64,000 nucleotides of DNA, taken from assembly GCA_024336345.1 (NCBI GenBank), contig JANFOG010000015.1, positions 186,001 to 250,000 on the forward strand, given 5' to 3'. Made by a program: the position numbers and the translations under genes. The notes under the pieces were generated by a model. That model had not been told where the DNA came from and did no database searches. It worked only from the letters and a program-made list of their open reading frames with translations. This DNA is from Mariannaea sp. PMI_226. Lineage: Eukaryota > Ascomycota > Sordariomycetes > Hypocreales > Nectriaceae. This document shows positions 45,258 through 55,956 of this stretch, in pieces; the stretch's first letter is position 1, and every line of letters starts with the position of its first letter.

Positions 45258-46250
45258 TCAGCTCTCCGCCGCCAACAACTGCGCATACGTATCCTTCACA
45301 CACTCCGACAAGTTATGGTACTGAAACCCAAGCACCCGCGACGCCTTGCTTCCATCTACCGTGTACACATCCTCCAGAACCCCTGGCTTTCCTTCCGGCA
45401 ACCTGGAGCGCAGCTCTGGTATGGCGGCCCGAGCCGCATCAATCGCAGCCTGCCATTGAAAGTTTTGGCCCACCCAGAACCTTTGTCCACCCGCCTCGGG
45501 AACCTCCAAACTGAGAATGTGGGCTGCTGCAATGTCGCGCACATCAACAAACCCGCCAAAGTCAAAGGCAGGAACTTCTTTGGCATCAAGAACCGCGTTC
45601 ATCAACTGGACCGACTCGCTCAGGCCCTTCTTGGACTTGAGTGGCGTCGCATAAGGGCCAAAAACCCAGGGTGGGGTCATCGTCACAACGTCAAACTTGG
45701 GGTTATTCTTGGACACAAAATCCCACACGGCTCGCTCCGCCAGAGCTTTGGACGCACAATACGCCACAACTCCGTCTGACTCCGCCGCCGCCTCGTCATA
45801 AGTCACCGGGTTCCAGTCCTTTTCATTGTACACGTACCCGGGACGCTTCCCCTTGGATATGTCGACCACTGACGCATGGCTTGAAGTGACCACGACCCTC
45901 TTCACAGATGGGCCCCACCGCTGAGCCGCCTCCAACACGGCCAAGGACCCATGAATGGCCGGCTCCAGTAGATCCTTGACATTGTCCTTGGGGTTCAGCA
46001 CAAATGGCGAAGCCGCGTGAACGATACCCGTCACACCATCAAGCGCGTGTTCGTATGATTCGACCTTTGTCATGTCGGGCACGATGGCATATGACAACTT
46101 TGCTGAATATTGCGGGAACTGGTCACCGACCTTTTTGGCTGAAGCCTCGCTACGTGCTGTTGCTCGCACATTGTAACCTTTTTCCAGGGCCGTCTTGACA
46201 ATTTGGCCTCCGAGGTAGCCACTGGCGCCAGTAACAAGAAGAGTAGGCAT
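45258..46250 (-). CDS. Gre2-like NAD(P)H-dependent aldehyde/ketone reductase (extended SDR)
   Basis: Single exon, 330 aa. The Rossmann motif is GASGYLGG (residues 8-15). The basic ATARSEASAKK after strand 2 suggests NADPH preference. The catalytic positions are Ser123/124 in VVTSSHASVV and Tyr164/Lys168 in YCASK. Family motifs GIVHAASPF, NEKDWNPVTYDEA, VVTMTPPWVFGPY and FVDVRDIAAAHI match yeast Gre2 and fungal aldehyde reductase 2-type proteins of the cinnamoyl-CoA reductase/dihydroflavonol reductase superfamily. These reduce diverse carbonyl compounds in the cytosol. It is convergent with the Zn2Cys6 gene, so membership of that cluster is uncertain. Confidence 0.92.
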   Translation of the reverse strand: MPTLLVTGASGYLGGQIVKTALEKGYNVRATARSEASAKKVGDQFPQYSAKLSYAIVPDMTKVESYEHALDGVTGIVHAASPFVLNPKDNVKDLLEPAIHGSLAVLEAAQRWGPSVKRVVVTSSHASVVDISKGKRPGYVYNEKDWNPVTYDEAAAESDGVVAYCASKALAERAVWDFVSKNNPKFDVVTMTPPWVFGPYATPLKSKKGLSESVQLMNAVLDAKEVPAFDFGGFVDVRDIAAAHILSLEVPEAGGQRFWVGQNFQWQAAIDAARAAIPELRSRLPEGKPGVLEDVYTVDGSKASRVLGFQYHNLSECVKDTYAQLLAAES

Positions 46251-46625
46251 TTTCGGTTTTTTTTTCGGGTTTGTCTTTTTTATTGTTTGGGGTCTGGTTG
46301 TCTGGCTTTTTTTTTTTTGCTTTCGTTGAACTGAAGAGTCCTTTTCTGCTAGAAATCTCCCGCGACTTTATACCTCCCCAGATCATACAGTTGACCCCCC
46401 GCCCAGCGTTATGCGGGTTTTACAACACTTGGGCATACTATCTGTTGATTCGTCTTGTTCCAAAGTCCGAAGAACCTTAAAAAAAAATGCAATTCACCTG
46501 CATTGGGACAAGACTCGCCATCTCCGCCGAGTTTTTCTCACTGACGATCTTGGCAGTACGCGTATCTTTTTTTTTTTCCCGGGTGAAAACGTCTTTCAAC
46601 AAATGAGGTCTTCCAAAAAAAAACT
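46251..46625. other. Promoter of the Gre2-like gene; no gene seen
   Basis: Contains T runs next to the reductase start codon and two further T runs (about 46566-46577 and A runs at 46614-46623). No coding region was recognised. Confidence 0.4.
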
Positions 46626-47524
46626 TCAGTGGCATGACTTTCCATACTTTCGGAGTCGGATATAATTGTAGGGCAGAGGAGCCGCAAAGCCAGCCGCCAT
46701 GGAAATTATCGCCGCAAGCCAAAACCATGCGCTATCGAATGCTACCCACCCTCCCGTCAACTGATAGTCGACCAAGTTCTCCGCTGCTTCCATTGTCAAC
46801 ATGGAGATGAAGCTCATGCCCACCGCCGTCTTGACCGCCTCCGGCCAGGCAAGCTTATCACGCCCTGTGCGAAGTAGAACCGATTCTAGAAAAATCGATG
46901 TGGATATTCCAGAAGCCACTAAAATAAAACTTGTTACTATGGTAGAACCCGGGACAAAGAGGAGGAAGGAGACTTACTCGATATCGGCATTATCCACCCC
47001 ATGCCTAACTCCGGGTAATGCATTTGTAACAGCCACATGGCCGAAAAATCCCCCACGCTGCATCCAACCAGGCATCGAAGCGTATTGACGCACGCTCGCT
47101 TCCAGGTGTGTCGACACTTCCAGAAGGAAGGCTCCAACAGAGATGCGGGTCGTTTGAGTTTTTCCCCTTGAGGCTTGCTGCAGGGCGGGACCGGCGTCGG
47201 CATCGTCGGGGTAGTCGGAACAGTCGAAGTCGTCGTCGTCGAAGTCGTCGTCGAAGCCTTCGTCGTCATCGTCGTCATCGTCGTCTTCGTACTCGTTGCA
47301 AAGGGCATGGTGCGGGGTAATGAGATTGTCTGCGCCCGCAGCACAAATGTCGGCGCAATCGTCGGCGCAACAATTGCATGCCTCTGCCGCAGCGGCAACA
47401 GTAGTAGTCGCCGGCAAGCCATTTGATTGGGAGCGGTATGGTGCCCGCTGATGTTGATGCAAGGGAGTTGGATTAGGCGATAGGCGTTAGGCCATTTGGG
47501 AAAGTAATTAGATCGGATCGCCAA
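46626..47524 (-). CDS. DUF4396 membrane protein
   Basis: Two exons, 47524-46978 and 46918-46626, with a phase-1 intron (GTAAGT to TAG) that joins MPIS|MASGISTS. The upper start is uncertain: MACRRLLLLPLR at 47422 looks like a mitochondrial or signal-type N-terminus and is a good alternative. The conserved part reads FWKCRHTWKRACVNTLRCLVGCSVGDFSAMW, then SGISTSIFLESVLLRTGRDKLAWPEAVKTAVGMSFISMLTMEAAENLVDYQLTGG, ending APLPYNYIRLRKYGKSCH. This is the DUF4396 pattern with about four membrane helices, conserved Cys near the start and Cys-His at the end. A Thr-rich linker comes from a GTC/GTCGTC repeat. Function is unknown for the family; metal handling is sometimes suspected from the Cys/His. Confidence 0.8.
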
Positions 47525-47629
47525 AAAACTAGGAATTTATCCACTGGGTTACTAATAATCGTATTCTTTGATGCAATACTCGTAAGGGAGAAGAGGAACG
47601 AACAAGAGGGGTAAAAAAAAAACAACGGC

Positions 47630-47945
47630 ACGACAACTTTTCATGACGACACTTTACGACAACTTTTCATGACAACACTCTATGACAATTTTTCATAATG
47701 AGCTTTCAAGACGACTTTCCAAGCCGGCTTTTCACGACAACTTTTCACGATAATGTTTTATAACAACTTTTTACAATAACTTTTAACAACAATTTTCATA
47801 ACTTTTCACAATAATGTTTTATGACAACTCTTCACAGCGACTTTTAACGACAATTTTCACAACTCTTCGCGATAATGTTTTATGACAACTTTTCACAGCA
47901 ACTTTTCACAGCAACTTTCAACAACAATCTTCACAGAAAATTTTT
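47630..47945. repeat. Tandem repeat: 61-bp higher-order unit built from ACAACTTTTCA words
   Basis: The word ACAACTTTTCA, with variants, occurs more than a dozen times. The larger motif (G/A)ATAATGTTTTAT(A/G)ACAACT starts at 47749, 47810 and 47871, exactly 61 bp apart each time, so the array has a two-level structure. It lies in the 808-bp non-coding gap between the DUF4396 gene and the zinc-knuckle gene. Confidence 0.8.
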
Positions 47946-48332
47946 ACGGTGACGTTTCTAATCACTTTTCATAACAACCTTCCCCAAAAACTGCCATCGA
48001 AAAACTTGCACCGAAAACTTCCTCCAGTTAATCTTCCAATTCGGGGTAATCAGATTCATCCTCGTCCTCGAGCATGTCGAATCCGGCCAGCAAGGGCAGC
48101 AGCAATGTTGGTATCCTCTCTCTTGGCCCCACAATGAGCACAACAGACAGCCCAGTCCTGGGTGTTTGGGTCTTCGGGCTAGTCATAACCTAAATTATCG
48201 GCATCGTACTTTTGCTGCAACATCGACATGTTGGCCTGCTGGGCCTTTGCAAACTCCGGCGGCCACGGCATGGAGTAGTCTGGAAGCTCGGCATTGCTTT
48301 GCCTAGACTCCTTCTCCCAGCGTTGGAGGAGC

Positions 48333-49047
48333 TTAAACTAAGACTAGTAGGTAGTCTTGAAGGCCGGCCATGCTGCTCCGGTAGGCAACGAGTATCTGAA
48401 CCTTATTTTCGAGGCTTTGACCCCCAAAGTTGGCACACTCGTCGGTCAGGTGATCCTTGGTGTGGCAGAAAGCGCATGCCTCAATGTACCAATTTGGGGC
48501 GACTAGGCAGCCATCCATGTTGTGAGTCTTGGACTCACAGTTGCCGCAGTGGTAGGTCCCATCTTTGACGGAATGTGACCCTGTCTGCCATGGACCGTTG
48601 GGAACGCTGCGATACGCCCAGCGTCGTCGGGCGGGACGCTTCTCTCTGGAGCCGTTGGAGCCTGATGCTGCTGCTGCTGCTGCTGTACGAGTAAATGGGG
48701 TAAAGTTGACCAATGACGGTTGTCGCCCCATTGGCCACCATGTTATCGACAACACGGCAGTACTCGCTACCCTTATTCGAGGTGATATAAGTCACCCCGG
48801 CGTTGCCCGAGTTGCTATGGGAGGAGCTGCTTTGTCCAAAGCCGTGGGAGCCAACCTGGTTTTGGTGGGGGTCCTGATTGGGGCCCTTGTTGTTATTGTT
48901 GTCGTTGTTGTTGCGGCTGCTGCTCTTGTTGTTGTTGCTGTTGTTCTTGTTGCTGCTGCTGCTCTTGTTGTTGTTGCTGTTCTTGTTGCTGCCACCTCCG
49001 GAAGGGTAGTAGCGGTCCTTGTTTCGTCGACCTGAGTGCCGACCCAT
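48333..49047 (-). CDS. Protein with two CCHC zinc knuckles and Asn/Ser-rich N-terminus; split frame
   Basis: The first part begins at 49047 (MGRHSGRRNKDRYYPSGGG), continues as long Asn/Ser runs encoded by CAA/AAC-type repeats, and reaches GNAGVTYITSNKGSEYCRVVDN. Near 48690-48720 the protein-like reading moves to another frame: GSNGSREKRPARRRWAYRSVPNG, then CGNCESKTHNMDGC and CAFCHTKDHLTDEC. Both of these fit C-x2-C-x4-H-x4-C exactly. It ends at 48333. Either a short intron (for example GTAGCG...TACAG) or a one-base frameshift at the (CAG)6 tract joins the halves. CCHC knuckles bind single-stranded nucleic acid and are typical of retroelement Gag proteins and RNA-binding proteins. No reverse transcriptase or integrase is present nearby. 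It may be a domesticated or decayed Gag-like gene. Confidence 0.5.
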
Positions 49048-49550
49048 CGTTGCTGTTGCTTCTGTTGCTGTTGCTGCTGCTGCGAGACGATGCGATGTGA
49101 TGCGATGTGATGCGATGTGATGCTATGCGGTGCGATGCGGTGCGATGCGGTGCAATGCGATGCGATGTAGGGCAGAGCAGTGTGTTTGATGGTGATGATG
49201 GCAAGCAGAAAACCATTTTGGAGTTTTACTTGTTTCCTCATGCTCTCGCCTATCTTTAACCAATAGGAATTCCATTTATTCCAACAAGTATTGACAGCTG
49301 TTTTACAAACGGTGCGTCCTTTTGGCACTTGAATTGTTTGCTAGTAGAAGAAATTTCATCCCAACATTAGCCCTGAACTTTTGAGACTTTGTATGATCAT
49401 TTCGACTCCTACTCTTTTTTTATGACCTTTCTTAACATTCCGAATCACTTTTCAAGAACGTGCAAAAACAAGAGCATACTCCCACGTGCGTCCTTTTATT
49501 TTTTTTTTGTTTTCTTTTGTTAAAAACCAAAAAAAAAAAAAAAAAAAAAG
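49048..49550. other. Spacer with 10-bp tandem repeat and poly(A) tract
   Basis: At 49088-49168 a GATGCGATGT/GGTGCGATGC unit recurs about eight times with period 10. A run of 20 or more A lies at 49529-49549. No coding region is supported in between. Confidence 0.6.
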
Positions 49551-51707
49551 TCGATCCAAGAAACCGTCACCGAGTTTGAGGAGCGCGTTGCCACTCTCAA
49601 GGCTATCGGAAACGCCTTCGGGCACCTTCATGTGCCACATGATTCTAACATTGCTAGTCTAATCCCACATCTTGCGCACGCCGACGTCCTGTCCGACGAT
49701 ACTCAAGCAAACATATTCATTTTGTCTCCGCCAGAGATACTACAGGTCCGAAACTCGCTAAAGGAAGGCCGTCCAAGGAGGAGACTACCCAACGGGACTG
49801 AGGTTGTATCGTATGCCCGGTTCTCAAGGATTTTGGAGGACAATCGCACAGCCAGCGGCGCCGACAGACAGGCTCGGGATGCTTGGAGAGAGCCTTCTGC
49901 TGGGAGCTGTCCCAGACAGTGGAATCTGGAGAATATCTTGCCGAACCGGATCGTCCTGGTCATATCTTTGGATCCTGGGATGTCGACTGAGTGAGCACTC
50001 GCACTCATGGGCACCGTCATCTGGGCTTCTAGTGTCAGCAAGCGTACTGGGGCGTGTATAAATGTTGTTACCATGTCGTCTACATGCGCCATTCCGGCCG
50101 TGGCGTGTATCAGAACGTATTTCTGTACCACAGTGGGAGACTACGACTGCCTTGCCAGCAACATTCGTTGTCAAGATATTGGTGTGCTTCGGAGCTGCGT
50201 TTGGGGCTGCATTCGCGGTCAAGTGCCGCCGAACAACTACAAGTTCGTCCAGGTTCTAGGTGACGGCGCTGCTATCGTGAGATCAATCAAGTCGTCAATC
50301 CTGGCGACTGACAACAGGAACCCGGTTGCCAGATACGCAGTCTTGTGCTTCTCGACCAACTTCCCCTTTGAAGACCTCATCGGCTTGGTTAGTCATGATG
50401 GCAATCCGATATTCCAGGGCGGACCTTTGAACTGCGATGACGATTCACACACAAACATGTTCAGCCAACCTAGATCATGGAATACCCGAGGCAAGATCCT
50501 AATAGTCATGGGGGGAGGATACAGGGCCCAACCTCGCGCCCTACTTTGCCCCATATCAGGAATCAAGCAGGTGTTTATGGTGCTGAGACAAGGCAGAGCG
50601 AACTGTTTAGCTTACGACAGGCCCACCGCCCAACTTGCCGACATATCAGTACGGACCTCTCGGGAAGAGAGAACAGAGCAGCTGTGGTGGACACAGAAAT
50701 TCAGCGACAAAACAAGAGTAACTGTGTACTCAGACGAACCAAGTGTACTGGCCTTCCGCAACGCTGGGGCTTGCCAACGCAGGCTACTCATCGAAAACTC
50801 CCAGACGGGCGCCTTTTTAGCGCTTCTTTTTCGCATCCGCCCATGGGGGTTTAACCCCATCAAGGTCGCGGATTGCTTTATCTTAGAAGCTCTTGTTTAC
50901 GAATCATGGTCTCGATTGAAGATGCAGGGAATTCTTTGGCTATCCAATATCCGGGGGTGGAGGCTGGATGGCAATCAGGCTGCCATCTTTACGGATGTGC
51001 TGCCCATTGTGGATTTTGACTACCAGCTCGCCTATTTGGTGTCAATATCTGCGTCAACAGATGGGTTACTCGTAGCCAAGAACCAGCTTGTCGCTACGCT
51101 GGCAGCCAGCAGGCTCAGGGTGCTCGAGGTGGATAAAAAGTTCTAGGCTCTTTGCTAGGTCCTAAGCTGCTACAGCCTCTTCAACCCACAGTATGATGCG
51201 CCTGCGAGTAAAAGACTCTCGCTCAGGTCGGAAGAGTACGAAGAACTACGGTACGACCTTTTCCATGCCTACCTCCCCCAACTGGTCTATTTTAACCGCG
51301 CCTGGGACCCGGAAGAGGAGCGCATGGTCAAGCGCATGCGCCTTGTCTGCTATGGTGTCGACATTGGGTCGCGCGAGGATGGAACCGACACCTGGATTGG
51401 GATGGCCGGCATTCGAGCACCTGAGAACGGTGCGACGGATGAATTTATGGTGTGCCGGGGATTCCGCCGACGGAGCGGAGAGTTGCTCGTTCCCAACAAC
51501 ATGGGTTGGATTCCTAAGGACATGGTAGCGGATTGGCTGGCAGAATTCATGCCAGGATATAGCTTTGGTGAGGCCACGCATGGTGGTAATCTACCGTCGC
51601 CAAATCCACATGAGCAGAGGAGACAGGTAGTAGAGAGATACATCATAATATACTGTTTCTCAGCATTTTCAGGGTCAACGTGCAATGATTTTGTAAATTC
51701 AATTTGA
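49551..51707 (+). CDS. Orphan gene, two or more exons, 5' structure uncertain
   Basis: Not recognised. One frame is open from 49551 (SIQETVTEFEERVATLKAIGN) to 51146 except for a single TGA at 49992; an ATG follows at 50007. Near the 3' end, GAG|GTGGAT at 51129 and CACAG| at 51191 define a 63-bp phase-0 intron. Splicing it joins LVATLAASRLRVLE to YDAPASKRLSLRSEEYEELRYDLFHAYLPQL and continues to 51707 (VCYGVDIGSREDGTDTWIGMAGIRA, MGWIPKDMVADWLAEFMPGY). Counting from 50007 the spliced product is about 546 aa. The last exon looks soluble and well structured. An intron around 49960-50030 could remove the TGA, or the TGA could be a real lesion. No homologue or domain comes to mind, and it lies in the accessory block. 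Confidence 0.45.
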
Positions 51708-51975
51708 TGTGTGGAAATAAAAGTAGTGTATCAATGTAGTGTCCAGATACCTGTTTACAACTGAACATATGATCTCATTTACTTCTGATAACGATGGAAT
51801 TGGGTTTAATATCTGTACAGCCGTTTGCAGTTGTCAGCAACCGAGCAAGATGCACGACTGTTGTTGTTCTAAATAAGCAAGATTTCTTTCTGTCTCTTCT
51901 TACTCTTGAAACTTCTTTTCAACCATTCTCAGTAAGATATTGCTATCACCAGAACCACCACCACTACCACCAACG

Positions 51976-52006
<31 letters not shown>

Positions 52007-52058
52007 AGATAAGTTGAAAGTCCTAGCCAACCCACAGACATCTAACTATTCACTAGCA

Positions 52059-53005
52059 ATATCTCAGTCAACTTCGCCCTCCCTCCCCATGAGGCCAAGG
52101 AAGAGAATGCAGGTCGAAGACTCGCAAGACCCGGATGTTGCCTTTGGCAGCAACCACCTCCATTGCCTGATGCCCCTTGACGCATCACGGGAAGGCTTGG
52201 GGCGTTTCCTCAAAGAACAACGATTCCCGATCGAACCAGGCGACCTAGACTCGATCCTAGGACCTCGACATCCTGCTTTCAGTTATACATAGACTGAGGA
52301 TGACGAGGCTGCCCTTGAGCACAAGTGGGAGCGCTCTGAGGAAAAGGCTCAGTTCGATGAACTGCAGCGCAAGAACAGCAATCCTCGGTTGATAGGGTTG
52401 TGGAGGACCTGCCTCCGCCTCTACCGTCAATCGCCCTTCCGGCGACTGCACCAGCACCCTCCCCGGCTCGAAGCATTCAGCGTATATCGGATGACCGAGA
52501 GTCATCGAGAGCGACGGGGGCTGGGCGCCCGCCTCTGAACCCTACCCTCAGCTCTCCCCCTCTCCCGCTTCTGAGCCAGCAGTGCCGGCCTTTGGCCTCG
52601 CTCCTGTTCCGACGCAGCCGTCTCCCGAGTTGACTACGGGTCCTCTCATGGCCCCGGTGCCTATCACTCCGGTCCCGCTGCCCCCGGTCTCGAGCAGTGT
52701 CGGGCTGTCCGCCTCTTTGACGACCCGTGTGGTTCGCGACTCACCCAACGATGTCCTAGGCAAGGAGTTTCTTGAAGAACTTTGCCATGGCATTCATGAG
52801 AAAGTTTGCGCTTCAGTTCTAGACGCCAACCGCAGAGATTCGCAGTGTCGTCCGCGACGAAGTTTGCGCCTCGGTTCGCGGCGTCCTCGAGGAACTTCAC
52901 GAACTTCGCGATTCTGTTCGCCAGGAGCTTCGCGATGGACTTCACAAGCAGGCCGAGCAGCTGTACCAGACACTTTCCCAAGTTCAGGCCAACCTCAACA
53001 ATTAG
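52059..53005 (+). pseudogene. Decayed paralogue B: MRPRKRM / coiled-coil protein
   Basis: A second, more damaged copy of the gene at 28386. Where copy A has CTAG|CA-ATG, this copy has CTAG|CA-ATA, so the start codon is lost. LPMRPRKRMQVEDSQ and SILGPRHPAFS follow at the same spacing. TAG then interrupts at about 52290 and at least two frameshifts occur. Pieces in later frames include TEDDEAALEHKWERSEEKAQFDELQRK, a Pro-rich stretch (PELTTGPLMAPVPITPVPLPP) and a helical VVRDEVCASVRGVLEELHELRDSVRQELRDGLHKQAEQLYQTLSQVQANL. An acidic reading (SPDEEAEEPEQRAKEPQQKKKTVQDLIDLD) at about 53080-53170 may be its C-terminus. An ACT/CAC repeat lies just upstream at about 51955-52010. Confidence 0.6.
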
Positions 53006-54284
53006 CAGGAGGAACTGGCTTAGTTGAGTTTGCGTATGGATCGTAGGTCCGACTATAGTTCCGATCCTGCTTCCCGCGATGGCTCCCCTGATGAAGAGGC
53101 CGAGGAGCCTGAGCAAAGGGCCAAGGAGCCACAACAGAAGAAGAAGACTGTTCAGGATCTTATTGACCTTGACAACGGGAGATGGGCCGACTCACACACT
53201 CATGGGCGTGGTATCAAGATGAACCTCGCTCCGGGTGTGGTCATCCCCCCCCCCCCCCCCCCCCCCCCCCGGCCTGATACTACTACCGGTGACCTCCTTA
53301 CCTGCAATCATCATGGTAGGATTTCCATCCCGTTTGCCCCATTGGACAACTCGACCAAACATGTCGAGTGTGGAGGGTTGGTTTTGGGCGAAAAGATGTG
53401 TTTGACAAGGAATGGGACCCTTCAGGAGTCTTGTAGTCAACCACCCTCTCTATTTGAGCGTGTTAATTATGCCTCCCTCGTCAAGAAACAAAAACCCCCC
53501 CTTCTTGTACGGTAAGTGACTTCTTTACCTCGGTCTAAAAGACGTTGAGTGCTAACGTGATAAGGTATCTGGTTAAAATTTGTTTTCAAGACTGGCACTA
53601 CCATGGCCCACGAATCTGGGGGGACTCCAAAGTTTTTCCATGCCTTGGAGATGACTGAAATCTGCCTACTGCCAGGTTTGCACTTCTTTGACATGGCTCG
53701 AGGCGAGATGGGCTAAAAACTTAAGGCAGTGGTTGGTTGCAAGACAAGTAAGACCATAATAGAAATTCGTCAATCTCGGGCTACGTATTCGTCACAAATC
53801 TAGAAATTGGAACTTTGGCTAATTGAAGATAGAACAAGGCTAGGGATGGCGTGGGGAACCCGAGAGTTTGCTTGCTGTTGGACGACTCTGTTTGGTCAAG
53901 GTGGTTGTTTGATTACGCACAGAGTTGACTCTCTTCCACCTTTTGACAAACATCCAACCACGTACATACCCCCATCGTACGCCATGCCATGCCGGTGGGA
54001 TATTACATCCAATACGACACGGTAAGATGGGATGTCCCAAAATGAGTTTCACGTGTAGCCCGCTCGCCATTTTACCGGGAATCATCTCATCTCCCGCCAG
54101 TCAGCATCAACAGCGAGTTCCCCGATTGGTAATCCGGCCGAGGCAGTCTCTCAAACAGAGGCAAAACGCAAAAGAAGCTGACTCTCCTTCAAAAATAACA
54201 TCTATATAAATGTGTTTCCAAATCATGGCCAACATTTAGATGCAGTTTCTCCGCTTCCTGTACAACTTTACCAAAATCGTCACA
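53006..54284. other. Spacer, contains run of 26 C
   Basis: After the decayed paralogue B the DNA holds a C26 homopolymer at 53245-53270. No gene I can support follows before the dioxygenase. The last 150 bp should be the dioxygenase promoter. Confidence 0.4.
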
Positions 54285-55599
54285 ATGGCTCCATCTGCAA
54301 CTACTCTCAACATACAAATCAAGGACGTAGTCCCTTCCAAAAAAGACACCATCCCCATCCCAGGTCCTGCTCGTGAGCGACTCGAAAAAGCAGGTATTGA
54401 CCTCACCAATGGCTACCCATATCGTCCTCCTCGCCCGCTATATCTGGACGACGTCTACAATATCCGCAATGAGTCTCGAGATCACGTCGATGCCGGTGCT
54501 CGCGCCGATAAGTCTAAGAAGAATCTGTTTGCCGCAGCGACAAAAGTCACGGATTTGACTGCATACATTGGCACCGAAATTGAAGGTGTCCAGCTCAAGG
54601 ACCTTACCAATGCCCAGCGTGATGAGCTGGCCTTGCTGGTTGCAGAGCGCAGCGTAGTGTTTCTTCGAAATCAAGATTTATCGCCGCAGCAGCAAAAGGA
54701 GCTTGGCGAGTGGTATGGCGAGGTTGAAGTTCATGTAAGTATTTAGTGGTCGTCGTCGACGACTTTTTTTTTTTTTTTCCTTTTTTTTCTCTCCCATATT
54801 TTACTTCTACAAAATCGCCTTGCTCATTCGTTACTCGCAGCCTCAAGCTCCTCAGGTTCCCGGTCTTCCAGGAGTTTCAGTCATCTGGCCAGATCTCTTC
54901 GCGACAGAGAGAGCAGCCAGCTTCCGGAACCCTGGAGGAGCTTCGAGGTGGCACTCGGATCTCGTGCATGAGCGCCAGCCCGCCGGCATCACGCACCTCC
55001 ACAATGACACGGTGCCAGATGTAGGAGGCGATACACTCTGGGCAAGTGGCTACGCAGCTTATGAGAAACTATCTCCAGAGTTTCGCAAAATTATTGATGG
55101 TCGCTCCGCCGTATATAGGTCAGCGCACGCCTATCTCGACCGCGAGAATCCCGAAGCTGGCCCCAAATACATTGAACGAGTTCATCCACTGGTACGAGTG
55201 CACCCGGCAACGGGCTGGAAAGCTTTGTGGGTCAATCGGGCCATGACGGATCGTATCGTTGGATTGGATAAAGCAGAGAGCGATGTGATTCTGAATTACC
55301 TGTTTGACGTTTACGAAAAGAATGTCGACATCCAGGTGCGATGGCGGTGGACACCGCGAACGTCTGTTCTCTGGGACAACAGGTACCGTTAACTTTTTCA
55401 CGCCTGAGTAATAGAACAAAGTGTAGATTGCTAATCTGGGGGCGGGGGAAACAGAATTACAATCCACAACGCCAGCTGGGATTATGCTGGCAAGCAGCCC
55501 CGCCACGGGACGAGAGTCACATCCTTGGCAGAGCAGCCATCCTTTGACGCAAATGCTCCTACACGACAGGAAGCCCTGGGCTTGTTGGGGGAAAGATGA
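54285..55599 (+). CDS. TauD/TfdA-family alpha-ketoglutarate-dependent dioxygenase
   Basis: Three exons: 54285-54734, 54841-55382 and 55455-55599, giving 378 aa. The facial triad is visible as His188 and Asp190 in SRWHSDLVHE and a distal His about 348 in KQPRHGTRVT, whose Arg would bind alpha-ketoglutarate. Family landmarks include IGTEIEGVQLKDL, RSVVFLRNQDLSPQQQKELGEWYGE, GGDTLWASGYAAYEKLSPEF, RVHPATGWKALWVN and HNASWDYAGKQPR. The closest known type is the fungal sulfonate/taurine dioxygenase (Jlp1-like), which releases sulfite from alkylsulfonates using Fe(II) and alpha-ketoglutarate. The start at MAPSATTLN is preferred to an ATG 15 codons upstream. An MFS transporter gene follows on the same strand 358 bp downstream. 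Confidence 0.9.
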
Positions 55600-55819
55600 A
55601 GACGTTCACGCATAGATGCCCACAAATGCCGTGTTTGGAGTCCCAGTAAAGTGAACCGGCCCCCCCATCTACCCCTCTCCCACTTCCCCGAGTACAGCTA
55701 AAAAATCTTGCTGCCTGGACTTGAAGCGGGGCTATAAGCTAGCGATCGTGAGCATTTATGAGATCGTCATATTGATGGAATGATGGCATTATTAATACAC
55801 ACGAAATGCATACACAACG

Positions 55820-55854
<35 letters not shown>

Positions 55855-55956
55855 CTTGGGAGAGATGTTCTTTTTAGGCCCTTTTCTCCACGGTCACAAA
55901 TAATCAAATCCCCCGGTGATTTTTTTGCTTCTTTTTTTTGGTGTTGCTATCGAATC
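55600..55956. other. Spacer with (TA)n microsatellite
   Basis: Contains (TA)n at about 55821-55851 and T runs just before the transporter start codon. It is the probable promoter of the MFS gene. No other feature was seen. Confidence 0.5.

Noticed and set aside
46974..47462. Minus-strand frame with a long Asp/Glu run in the DUF4396 region
   Set aside because: It is an alternative frame over a GTC repeat; the DUF4396 signature lies in the other frame.
49081..49170. Possible CRISPR-like array
   Set aside because: It is a simple period-10 tandem repeat without spacers, and this is a eukaryotic nuclear genome.
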